Below, one piece after another: positions 34,780 to 45,688 of a stretch of 64,000 bases of DNA. The notes below the pieces were generated by a model, which saw only the letters and a program-made list of their open reading frames with translations, had not been told where the DNA came from and searched no databases. This DNA is from Pholiota molesta (taxonomy: Eukaryota; Basidiomycota; Agaricomycetes; Agaricales; Strophariaceae): positions 1 through 64,000 of the forward strand of contig JACGCK010000105.1 of assembly GCA_014925825.1 (NCBI GenBank), in the 5' to 3' direction. The position numbers and the translations under genes are program-made. The stretch's first letter is position 1; every line of letters starts with the position of its first letter.

Positions 34780-35829
34780 GGGCATATCAGATATGCCTGA
34801 GGAGATTGAAGTTGAGTGGCCTGTTCGTCCTCTACCCCAGTCCCTCCGCGCATTGCCCTACCAATACTCTCCAGAGCGCACATGCCCATTCATATACCTA
34901 CTTTGGATCCTGGACGTGCAACTAGTAGTACACCTGTTGCACGTCTGCCGCTTTCGCGCTGCGTGGCAGCGGCGCGGTGTCTGCTCGACACTACGGCAAG
35001 GACCCAATTTCCATAGTATATACTTGGGCAGTGTGCACTCTTCCTTTTAAATTTTTGAGTATGAGTGGTGGTAGTGATGGCGGGCATCGGGACAATTTTC
35101 CATGCTGTACCATTTTTTTCTTTCTTTGATCACATTGGATGGAGCATCGCATCGCATATATCGCACAGCCGTACTTCGCAAAAGCACAGACACATGTGGG
35201 TCTCGGGGGGCATCTGCTCGCATCAGTGTTCGCGTGTTGTGCGCAGACTCTCCTGATTGGGGAACTTCCACGGAATCTGCGCATTTGGCGAATTCGACGA
35301 GAGCGGAGTCAAGATCGTGCGGTACTTTCCCTTTCAGATCGACATGCAATGTATCACTCATCGTATGTCCTGACGGATTTTGCTCCATTATATCGACTAC
35401 TACCTGTTGGGTCTGGAAATGAGAGGTACATGTGGCCGACGAATGATTATTTCTATGGATGTAGCTACCACAGTAACACATTCATTACTCGCGACAAAAT
35501 TTGATTTCTGCATATCTGCTGCCGTGCATGAGCTTGGCTAGCAGCCATTGTTCATGCCCATCTCCTCGCTGAATATATATTCTGAGGATGAGGTTCGAAT
35601 GTCAAATTATCAGCGATAGTTTTTCAAACAGCAACAGACGACCACGAACCCTGGCCACAGCGCAAATACGCAGCAGAAAACGTTGAAGAATTGAGGCGAA
35701 TCTCAACCCCTCCTGCGGTATCAGTCCTCCCCACCTTAGTATAATATTGCGACGCCGTTAAGACGATAGACATCCCACAAACACAGCGGGCCGATATCCC
35801 TCTGTGCGCACGGTCCATATCACTCGTTC
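34780..35829. repeat. Complex repeat block, left part
   Basis: Modules shared with 53,786-54,780: a 'cagagcgcacatgcc' box, a 'tttggatcctggacgtgcaa' box, a 'ggcagtgtgcactcttcc' box, a T-rich run followed by 'ctttgatcacat', a 'gccgtacttcgc' box, and near the right end an 'aatattgcgacgccgtt' box and a 'gcgcacggtcca' box. It runs up to the target duplication of the next element. No coding frame is conserved between copies. Confidence 0.85.
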
Positions 35830-36852
35830 ACAAAGCGGGGTCACACCGGCTCATGTGATGTGATTCAGCGAACGCATACATGTAGCCATGTGACATGGAT
35901 TCAGCGAATTCGCTGGGTCAGTGAATAACCATTTCTTAATTAGGAAATAGCTTATGTAGTCAAATGATATGATTGCGCGAATTCGCTGAATGGCCCTAGG
36001 ACCCCACCACAAATTTCCCAGCACCCGTCCGGCCGATTGGGCTAATTGAAGCAATTATGAATTGAATCAATTGGAAGCAATAAGTATACAATAGAAATAA
36101 GTATACGATTGATATTGACCATATTGACTGACCAACTATCCGGCCGGCCGGCCGACCAACCGACTGGCCGTCCATACCTGGATTTTTATTATTACACGCA
36201 TTCGGGCCCGGGCGCCTATTCACAACAAATAGTCGGGCCCGACCCGGTTTGGATGTGCTACATACACTCGGGCCCGTGTATCTATTTACAACGAATTTCT
36301 AAAACATTCAACTAGTCAAATAATAGTGTCTGAATTATTCTAATATATGTATTTAACATTTTGAAAATTTCCCGGGCCCGACGCGGTTCAGATACAGTCC
36401 AAATGTGCTACCCTCGGCCCCGGCCACCCGGGCGCCTATTCACAACACATTTTAAAAATATCTACAGGCCCCGGCCGACCGGCCGGTTGGTCGATACAAC
36501 CAATATTGCTATTGTAGTCGGTTGGTCGGCCGGCCGGCCGGATAGTTGGTCAGTCAATATGGTCAATATCAATCGTATACTTATTTCTATTGTATACTTA
36601 TTGCTTCCAATTGATTCAATTCATAATTGATTTAATTGGCCTAATCGGCCGGACGGGTGCTGGGACAATTGTGGTCGGGCCCTAGAGCTATTCAGCGAAT
36701 TCGCGCAATCATATCATTTGACTACATAAGGTATATCCTAATTGGGAATGGGTTATTCACTGACCCAGCGAATTCGCTGAATCCATGTCACATGGCTACA
36801 TGTATGCGTTCGCTGAATCACATCACATGGGCCGGTGTGACCCCGCTACCTG
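35830..36852. mobile_element. hAT-like MITE with 336-bp inverted repeats
   Basis: The element is 1,023 bp, with terminal inverted repeats about 35,830-36,165 and 36,516-36,852 that match along almost their whole length (outer motif GCGGGGTCACACCGG; inner end a GGCCGGCCGGCC-rich block). An 8-bp target duplication ACTCGTTC flanks it at 35,822-35,829 and 36,853-36,860. An uninterrupted relative of the site is seen near 55,820 ('atcgctcgttcttgctcat'). No open frame, so it is non-autonomous. The middle (36,200-36,480) has repeated GGGCCCG motifs. The 8-bp duplication suggests the hAT superfamily. Confidence 0.88.
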
Positions 36853-37359
36853 ACTCGTTCGTTCTTGCTCATACCACGAACATCTGGTTCCACCTAAGCC
36901 CCCACTTTGAACTCATCTATGGCTGATTGCTCTAGGTTTTCTTATGATCAGTATTCCACGCACGGAACCGTATTGTCTATCGCCCATCTATCAAACACGA
37001 CGAACGGCGCAATCGGATTGCGATAGCGTTCCCGCTACAGAATCCAACTTAGAATCCACAGGAGTGAAGTTGAGTAGCCCATCCTTCGTTTATATCTGTC
37101 CCTCTGCACATTGCTCTGCCGAGATACTCCAGAGAGCACATTCCTAATGATGGACTTTGGATCCTGGGACGTGCAACGCCACGTGTTGCGCGTCTGCCCG
37201 TCTTGCCTTGCTTGACAGTGTCGCCATGATGTTGACGATGTCCTCGACACCGTGGTAGGGTCCAAATGTATCATCCCCCAACAGTTGGGCAATATGTGCT
37301 CTACCTGGGTGCGTGTTGTGGTGGTGTCGTCCCATCGGACGGGAACAATTCCCCATGGT
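36853..37359. repeat. Complex repeat block between two elements
   Basis: Continuation of the same repeat copy after the MITE: the 'cttgctcataccacg' box, 'atctatcaaacacgacgaac' box, 'agagagcacattcc' and 'tactttggatcctgg' relatives, and a 'gtggtgtcgtcccatcgga' box, ending at the target duplication of the palindrome. Confidence 0.8.
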
Positions 37360-37526
37360 CACTAGTACCTACCACTTTTAATGATATGGGCATGGTAATA
37401 GCCAGGAAGCCCGTTTTATATTTACCATGCTACTAATGAAATGAGATATGCCTGACAACTTAATGAAATCTTCTTAGAGTGCGATATCAATCTTTGCCAC
37501 TAGATCTCAATACTTACTGCCAGGTA

Positions 37527-37870
37527 TTTCATTCCTGCCATTGCTGGGATATCATATCTGTTATGGGGTATTTTATTCCTGCCATAGCTGGGATATCATA
37601 TTTGTCATGGGGTATTTCATTTCTGCCATAGTAGAGATATCATATCTATCATGGGGTATTTCATTCCTGCCACAGTAGGGATATCATATCTATCATGGGG
37701 TATTTCATTCCTGCCACAGCAGGGATATCATATCTGTCATGGGGTATTTCATTTCTGCCAATGGGGTATTTCATTCCTGCTATAGCTGGGATATTATATC
37801 TGTCATGTGGGATTTCATTTCTGCCATAGCTAGGATATCATATCTGTCATGGGGTATTTCATTCTCTGCC
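37527..37870. repeat. 44-bp tandem repeat array, left arm
   Basis: About eight units built on 'tggggtatttcattcctgcc' followed by a GATATCATATCT segment, period 44 bp, with one truncated unit. The mirror array in the right arm has fewer units. Confidence 0.9.
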
Positions 37871-39804
37871 ATATATGATTAAAGGGCTTCTATATTTAGC
37901 ATTCACATCAGATTGGGTAATTAGATCAATCTGCTGATTGATCAGACACATGATAGATAAGATTTCCCGAAATAGCAATGTCTTATTAGGCATATGACCC
38001 TATTTGGGTGTGGGAACATCCCAAAATAGAATATATCCACTATCATTGGTACTGCATATTGCAGCCTGGGCGCTTCCCTTGGGCGAGTATAAAACTATAT
38101 TATATCAGTAGATGCGTATTTTTAATACGAATCCAGCGCAAAAGGTTTCGTGATTTTATCTGCACGCGTCCCCGAGATATAAGCGAAATACTGGGTGCAC
38201 TTAATGAGCAAACACTGTAATTTGCATTTTCCTCTATAACCGGTGGGTCTATTCGTACGCTCTAAATTACATTATGTAGGTGTTATGAAGAGCTTTACAA
38301 CGCGCCCTTGATCACGTATTTGCGTCAGGTATTAGTGCGGGAAATTGCGTGCGCTTATTTAAAAACGCGCGCTTCTAGCGCCCGCATTTCTCGCGCTCTT
38401 TCTACGAAAACATACCGTAAAATACTACCTATATGTATCTTTCTACTGCATGTTATTTGGAATGATTCGATGAAATGGTGCACCTGTATTCGCATTTTAA
38501 TTGTTCTATATATACCATAGCAGGCAACGGATTAATTTGTGCAATTTTATACAGTGCTACTCTCCTGATTTTTCTCAATTTAATGATATAGGTATTGTGG
38601 CAAGAAATGGGGTGTAGGAGAGCGAAATAGAATGGGTGCTGGCATGGAAAATAGGCTGCATTGATCGGAATTACCATATTTGGCTAGCCATCAGTGGCAG
38701 GTCCCTCTGGACCCCCTCAAAAGTAGGCACCCATTTCTCCACCAATTCTCAACCAAATCACTTCAATTCTTTTGCAAATAGTATTTATTTAAGGATAAAA
38801 TAATTTCCATTATGTTAGATTCATCCATTTATCTCTTTGTGTGCATGTGTTTATTGATTTCGCTTTTTGGCCCAGGTGAGCAATATCTCTCTCTTGAAAT
38901 ACAGAAAAATTGAAGTGATTTGGTCAAGAATTAGTGGAGAAATGGGTGCCTACTTTTGAGGGGGTCCAGAGGGACCTGCCACTGATGGCTAGCCAAATAT
39001 GGTAATTCCGATCAATGCAGCCTATTTTCCATGCCAGCACCCATTCTATTTCGCTCTCCTACACCCCATTTCTTGCCACAATACCTATATCATTAAATTG
39101 AGAAAAATCAGGAGAGTAGCACTGTATAAAATTGCACAAATTAATCCGTTGCCTGCTATGGTATATATAGAACAATTAAAATGCGAATACAGGTGCACCA
39201 TTTCATCGAATCATTCCAAATAACATGCAGTAGAAAGATACATATAGGTAGTATTTTACGGTATGTTTTCGTAGAAAGAGCGCGAGAAATGCGGGCGCTA
39301 GAAGCGCGCGTTTTTAAATAAGCGCACGCAATTTCCCGCACTAATACCTGACGCAAATACGTGATCAAGGGCGCGTTGTAAAGCTCTTCATAACACCTAC
39401 ATAATGTAATTTAGAGCGTACGAATAGACCCACCGGTTATAGAGGAAAATGCAAATTACAGTGTTTGCTCATTAAGTGCACCCAGTATTTCGCTTATATC
39501 TCGGGGACGCGTGCAGATAAAATCACGAAACCTTTTGCGCTGGATTCGTATTAAAAATACGCATCTACTGATATAATATAGTTTTATACTCGCCCAAGGG
39601 AAGCGCCCAGGCTGCAATATGCAGTACCAATGATAGTGGATATATTCTATTTTGGGATGTTCCCACACCCAAATAGGGTCATATGCCTAATAAGACATTG
39701 CTATTTCGGGAAATCTTATCTATCATGTGTCTGACCAATCAGCAGATTGATCTAATTACCCAATCTGATGTGAATGCTAAATATAGAAGCCCTTTAATCA
39801 TATA

Positions 39805-40025
39805 TGGCAGAGAATGAAATACCCCATGACAGATATGATATCCTAGCTATGGCAGAAATGAAATCCCACATGACAGATATAATATCCCAGCTATAGCAGG
39901 AATGAAATACCCCATTGGCAGAAATGAAATACCCCATGACAGATATGATATCCCTGCTGTGGCAGGAATGAAATACCCCATGATAGATATGATATCCCTA
40001 CTGTGGCAGGAATGAAATACCTGGC
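39805..40025. repeat. 44-bp tandem repeat array, right arm
   Basis: Reverse-complement counterpart of 37,527-37,870 with about three fewer units, which accounts for most of the roughly 135-bp length difference between the arms. Confidence 0.88.
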
Positions 40026-40183
40026 AGTAAGTATTGAGATCTAGTGGCAAAGATTGATATCGCACTCTAAGAAGATTTCATTAAGTTGTCAGGCATATCT
40101 CATTTCATTAGTAGCATGGTAAATATAAAACGGGCTTCCTGGCTATTACCATGTCCGTATCATTAAAAGTGGTAGGCACCACT

Positions 40184-40582
40184 CCCATGGTGCTCTGTTG
40201 TCATGATCATGGCGGATGAACCACCGCACCGCATGCTTTGCACGGCCGTACTTCGCCAGATTCACAGACTAGATCTACCTTTCAGAAGAGCCACTGCAAG
40301 CATTTGTTATTTCGACTTTGGCTTGAAGACTTTTCTGTAATTGATAAATCGCAAAGATCTGTGATATTTGGCGTTCACAAAAGCCGAATCCGTACGGTGG
40401 TTCTCTCTGTTACGATTTACTATCCCACCCAATGTCCTTTTCACGTATTCTGTATCTGTTGCGCTCTCAACTGACCACTATCGCCGCTACCTGATGGTGT
40501 TATCCTTTCCTCTGAGGGCATTTCCTACCGCGGCAACGATGCATCGCCATCACGCAGTGTGTCCGAGTTACTGTGTGGAAAC
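40184..40582. repeat. Complex repeat block between palindrome and third element
   Basis: Holds the 'gccgtacttcgccagattc' box and the 'gatatttggcgttcacaaaagccgaa' type box, in the same order as at 54,150-54,345, up to the GTGGAAAC target duplication. Confidence 0.8.
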
Positions 40583-41486
40583 TAGTGTTTGCAGGTCCGG
40601 TTACAAGACCGGAAAAAGACCGGAAAAAAACCGGACCATAACCGCGGTGGACCGAAAATAGAATGAACCGATCAAGACCGCAACCGCGGTCCGGTCCACG
40701 GTCTTTCCTGATTCTCCAAATCAAAAGGCCGATAAAAACCGGTTAGGACCGGTTCGAACCGGTCTTTCTGCGAGGCTTTTTGCAGCATAGTAGAACATTA
40801 ATAAACCTTTCGAACAATGCCAGAATCATATTTTTAGCATGAGAACTGACAGAGATATTAATAGTTTACGATCAACTGAGTATTTTGAGCGCTTATAAAC
40901 GCTTTTGCCCGCATTTCAACCATTAAGCGCGCGTACCTTTCGCAAACTTGCACATACATGAAGGACATCTGTATCTACCAGCTGCATTTTATAGCTAAAT
41001 AATCGAGCAATATCTGATTGAGTTATAATCAAATTGATGATCTCTACATCACCAGACTACTAACAAGATGCGTTTGCCAACGTTTCATTCGTTAAGCAAG
41101 CTAGCCTTTCGCAAACCGGGGCCAAGGTAGAACATTAGAATACCTATCTAATGAGCCCTTACACATATTATTTGGTTACGAACTCATTGAGATATGTGCA
41201 AATGCGCTCAAGTACTCTAATTTCTACTATTTAAATGGTTTCTACAGGTAAAAGCCAGCCTAAAATGCTGGTTCAGACCGGTCTACAACCGGTCCTCAAC
41301 CAGTCTTTGCTAGGACTGGTTGAGACCGGTTCTTGTCGGTTGCTGAACCGCCAAAGACCGATGTAAACCGGTCTATGTCGGTTTTTATCGGTCTTTTGCA
41401 GTCTTGAGACCGCCCTGGACCGGTCTCGGTCTCGGTCTTGCCAAATATGGGCAAAAGACCGGACTGGACCGGACCTGCAAACACTA
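40583..41486. mobile_element. hAT-like MITE rich in ACCGGT motifs
   Basis: 904 bp with terminal inverted repeats TAGTGTTTGCAGGTCCGGT (start) and its complement (end). The 8-bp target duplication GTGGAAAC lies at 40,575-40,582 and 41,487-41,494. Both subterminal zones (40,600-40,770 and 41,265-41,475) are packed with ACCGGT/GACCGG motifs in both orientations, as expected for transposase-binding subterminal repeats of hAT elements. The centre is AT-rich without an open frame, so it is non-autonomous. A related uninterrupted site is near 54,392 ('aggtggaaactcgtcgatga'). Confidence 0.88.
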
Positions 41487-42523
41487 GTGGAAACCTGCGA
41501 CCGCCGATGAAGCTGTCGAGTGTATCCAGATCGTAGCACATTTCGGCGTTCAGTCACAGGTTCGAAGTTCGTACAGTATGATATTATATCCCTCAGTTAT
41601 CTACAGTGTAAGGTTTCGAATATTCGTTGTCGTGAACGATTGTGTCTCGCTGCCATTGTTCATGCCCTCCAAACGGGTATTCTGGGGATTAATTTTAAGG
41701 GCCAAAACTTGTGGTGGTGGTCTCCCATCCAGTAACAGACAACTAAGGACATTGGTTTGAGAGAAAATGCTGTAGTATCAAACCTGCCCGCAATACTTTA
41801 ATATTGCGACGCCGTGGTTGTACATAGATGAAAGAGTTAGAAAATTTCTGCAGAAAATCGCCTAAAGCACGGAATCAACGGCCCGATATCTCTGATTGCG
41901 CACGGTCCTGGACCATTGGCCGTTCTTTCTCATACCACATCTTTTTCCGCTTAACAGCCCCCACTTTCAGCTCGTCTACGGCCAACCCTCTAGGACTTCT
42001 TACGATCACGACTTCGCACATCCGTCCGCTCGTAAAATCCATCGCCTACCTATCAAACACAAAGAACGGCGTTATCGCAATCCGATGCACGGTTCCTGCT
42101 GCAGAATCCAACAATGGGGGCGAAGCTGAGTAACTTATTCTTCCTTTATATCCGTTCCTCCGTGCATCTCTCTACCGATACCACTCTCCAGAGCGCACAT
42201 GCCCCAGGATATACTTTGGATCCTTTGACGCGCAATGCCCCTTGTCACGCGTCTGCCCGTCTTGCTTTGTTTGCTTGATGGCGGCATGGTGTTGATGATC
42301 TCATCAACACCATGGCGAAAACCAAATTGCAAATTTGTGGGTGGTGCGCTCTTTTGAAGTGCAGGTCGAGGTCGCATCGTTGTCGTCCATCAGATGGGCC
42401 CCATCCCCCATCAGTGTATTGATTTTCTTTCTTTGCCGCCCGCGACACGTCGGATGAGGCACTTTACGGGGAGTACTGCACAGCTGTGAGTACTTCGCCA
42501 GATTCATGGAATATGGGTTGCTA
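41487..42523. repeat. Complex repeat block, continued
   Basis: Modules in order: 'gttcgtacagtat' and 'gaatattcgttgtcgtgaac' (as at 54,470-54,540), 'ctttaatattgcgacgcc', 'cccgatatctctgattgcgc', 'cctacctatcaaacac', 'cagagcgcacatgcc', 'tactttggatcc', and 'gtacttcgccagattc'. It ends at the TA used by the next element. Confidence 0.85.
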
Positions 42524-45500
42524 TGGTGCGCGACCCCTAGTCACCACTACTTTTGTACAAAAGAAAAGGCTCGACCAAAAAAGTAGATTTTTCTTAGATA
42601 CCTGGTGAAAGTGTTCCTTTTAAGTAGATGAACAAAACCTCCAAAGGGTTTTTCATTTGCTTCAAAACTGAAGGAGTTATTAATTTGTACGATATGAATT
42701 TGGCGGTCTATCTAAAAAAGGAAAGTTGCCGAGGCGGGCCATCGGGCCGGGAAGTCTAACCGTCGAACACCTGTGCAAGAGACTCCGGAACACGACGATG
42801 GGAGGTATACTGGCGCGAGCTGAATAATTTGACCTTCAATTGAGCATCCTTTGCTGAAAGATTGTCCCGATAAGCATCCATCCATCTGAACATCCGATGT
42901 TCCCACTTCCGAATAGTGTGAACATCAACAGACTTCAGTGCTTTTGGCATATTCTCTTGAAGAGTTGCAAAGGTGTAATCGCAATTCTCGCAAAGGTAAC
43001 GTTTCGTGGCTCCCCAAAAAAATTCAATGGGATTTAACTTACAATGAAACTTGGGGAGCACAATGCAGAGGTGGCCTGCCTCCTCGATTACTTCTTGGAC
43101 CAAAGAGGCTTGTTCCATAAAATCTGGTTGTCGGTTGAGTATTCGTTTTGCGCAGCATGTCTCAGAGTCATCGGGACATTTTTTGCACTGCATGGTTAGC
43201 TTGTCATCCCATAAATTGCGCTCAGTCAGGACTTGCTTGATTCCTTTCGCTTGATCAGGAAAATTGGGATGATCGAGTGGAAAAATCATAGACTGGGTAA
43301 TTTTCTTGCCGTCACAGATGAACCATCCTGCCCGCATGCGTGCTTGCTTACCCCCAGGCCTGAGGTTCATCCGGGAGACAAGCAATGCATCTTTTGCATA
43401 TGCTGAATGACCTTGGGAGTTATCGACCATAATTAGAGCTTGATACCCAGGTCCATGGAGCTGTTCGAAGGCTGGGATGATTTTTTCGACAAGCTATGGG
43501 AAAACAATTGAGTGAATCACATAAAGACAGAGGCGAGAAAATACCTGTTTGACGAATAATTCTCCAGTCCAATATCCCTCGTAATTTTTCCCATACTCCA
43601 AAGTCTGACTCGCATCTTCAATCCACCCAAATGTCGAACATACCACGTCTGATTGATGGAGTCCACGTCCAGCACCCTTCTTCTTCAATGGCTGTTCGTC
43701 CTCAAAGACCCATCCCTTCTTCTTCCCATCATTTGCTTGAGATGTCATCTCATCTTGCGGTACGAGAACAAGGCGCTTCTCAACATAATTATCAGGTATC
43801 TTCTCAACTTCTTCCCCGACATTCCCCACTTGATACTCACCAGACGGCGTTGCAGTTCAGCCATCTTGGGAAGGAAATGATTTTGCCGGTAATCGACAAC
43901 ATCTGGACGCTCATGGCCATCGAAATAGAGGCCTTTCTTGTGTTCGATATAACGAAAGCCTTCATTCCTAAGGAATCGCCGTGCCGTTTTCAGGCTAACA
44001 CCTTTCCCAACTTTCAGCTGGACTCGAGGGAAAAGTTCAACTTCCATATACTGCTTCAGACCTTGAGGCATCTCATCGTCAACAAGCTTGCGCAGGTATT
44101 TATCTGCCGCTGCTGGAATCATCTTCTTTTGACTGAAATCAACAAGTTTCGCAGGATCGATAACCCATTTGTTTGATCGTACGTATGACCGTAATTCTGC
44201 TCTGATTGCAGGATCTTCAAGGAGCGAGAACGTTTTGACATGTTGTCCCCTCTTGGATTCAGGAAGTGTCCGTAACGCGATCCATTGGCGAACCCATCGT
44301 CTGACCAACCGACCACCCCAGCTTGGTGAGAGTTTCATGACCTCAGCTGCACGTTCTGACGCATCGATACCCTTTCGTTGATTCTTGACAACCATGTACA
44401 GATAATACTGTATAGCGCGTGCTCGCTGAGCTTGCAGACCTTCCCTTCCCGCAACAAATTTCATCCGTTTCGAACCAATGATGTGCTCGATATCTTGTAG
44501 TGCCACCTCCAGGACCTTCCGACGCTCCTCTTTGGCCTTCTGGCGTGCAACTCGGGCAGGAACATCAAGGCGACGACGTTTGAGTGGCGGCGGTGGGCGG
44601 ATATGGTGCTGCCGTGAAGATCTGAGATTATTGATGGCATCATCGATGCCATCGTCGACAGCATTTGAGGTGCGCGTCTCTCCTCTTCCTTCATCTTCCG
44701 TGACATCTGGCTCATCCTCAGGCATTGGGACATCCTCGGACACATCAGAAGCATAGCCAGTAAAGATTTCCGTCGCAGGAGACAAAGTTGGAGTGCTGGG
44801 AGGTGCCAGAGATGGAACGGATGGTTGAATACGCCTGGCAGAGGTGTTTTCTGAAGCTTTCCGTGGTTGCATGAAAGCGCGCATCATTGCAGCCCCAGCT
44901 CTATACCATTAAGTGAGTAACTCTCTTCTTGACCAGTAAACCCAGCCTCTACTCACGTCTTCCGTAGTTTCTCATCCGAGTTGGCCTTATCACGAGCCTT
45001 CTTCCTTGCTCGGCTCTGGCTTCGTTCGGAATTTCCAGTATACCCAAACCCACGATTCGACTCAGCCTTCTTCCAGTCACCCGTGGTGCGAGGCTCCATC
45101 AGTTTTTCGTAAGAATTCACCTCTTTCAACAGGTCCATTTCGTGCTGCAAGCTTCGAGCAAGGCTTTGTGTGAGCTCTTCGCCTTCCATTTCTTCTTCAA
45201 AGTCGGAATCGTCGCTTTGCGGCCCTCCCTCATCACCAGACTCTTCTTCTGATTCACTGTCCGTGTCCCACTTGAAATCACTCCCATCCGTATCCAACAT
45301 ATCGTGGTTGACGCTGCCTTCCCATCGCGTAAATTCGACATCGTGTGAGTCATCGCTTGTCAAATCGAAGCACTCGATGACTTGGATTTCAGGAATCTCG
45401 GAATTTGATTGACCATGTTGAGCTGCTTTGCATGCACGCGCGTGAGCTGCAGAGAGTTGGCGCCATTTTCGTGGCCGGCCCATTGGTTGGAAAAGATGTG

Positions 45501-45688
45501 CTCGTCAACCCTGTATCAATTCCTGTAAATTACATGTAAAAACAGGTGCTAATTAGGAATAAAATCGCTATTTTAAGTGCTATTTTAAGATAGAAATCCT
45601 GGCAAAATTGCCGTTGCCAAATCAAAAAAATTTCCGCCGCCAATTTGGCGGCTGTCCAAAAGTAGCGGCGACTAGGGGTCGTGCACCA
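42524..45688. mobile_element. Tc1/mariner-like transposon, TA target site
   Basis: 3,165 bp. Terminal inverted repeats of 32 bp start TGGTGCGCGACCCCTAGTC at the left; the complemented right end differs at only about three positions. TA is duplicated at 42,522-42,523 and 45,689-45,690. The uninterrupted relative at about 56,380-56,400 reads gacggctgc-TA-ccttagaag, matching ...gggttgc-TA at the left and TA-cctcagaag at the right. It carries one transposase gene in antisense. The TA site and the DDE layout place it in the IS630/Tc1/mariner superfamily. Confidence 0.92.
42756..45483 (-). pseudogene. DDE transposase of the mariner-like element, frameshifted
   Basis: Exons 45483-44957 (MGRPRKWRQLSAAH, acidic, Ser-rich), 44900-43841, then a shifted frame to 43545, and 43493-42756. 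Two clear GT-AG introns (44,901-44,956 and 43,494-43,544). Catalytic landmarks: Asp in PQDEMTSQAND, Asp in IMVDNSQGH, Glu in LNPIEFFWG. A Cys cluster (CKKCPDDSETCC) sits between the last two. The N-terminal half contains GLYFDGHERPDVVDYRQNHF, typical of this agaricomycete transposase family. Near 43,835-43,840 the frame changes by one base between ELQRRLV and YQVGNVGEEVEK. The missing base leaves GTGAGT, which imitates a splice donor, but splicing there would not restore the frame. Total would be about 900 aa. Confidence 0.83.

Larger units (their letters stand above)
37360..40183. mobile_element. 2.8-kb foldback (palindromic) element
   Basis: Two near-identical arms, about 37,360-38,775 and 38,903-40,183, lie in inverted orientation around a loop of about 127 bp. 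Short open frames in one arm recur exactly in the other (for example 38,008-38,220 and 39,456-39,668 on opposite strands). CCCATGGT occurs directly before (37,352-37,359) and after (40,184-40,191), giving an 8-bp target duplication. The host repeat resumes on both sides: 'gggacaattcc' on the left, and 'gtgctctgttgtcatgatcatgg' then 'gccgtacttcgccag' on the right. There is no transposase. It is either a giant hAT-type MITE or an older element whose arms were homogenised. Confidence 0.85.

Noticed and set aside
37527..37870. CRISPR-like regular repeats
   Set aside because: Units are directly adjacent with no unique spacers, in a eukaryotic foldback element.
37360..40183. LTR retrotransposon
   Set aside because: The long repeats are inverted, not direct, and no gag or pol-like frame lies between them.
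40740..40770. GGTTCGAACC as a tRNA B-box
   Set aside because: It is part of the ACCGGT-rich subterminal zone of a MITE; no cloverleaf can be formed around it.
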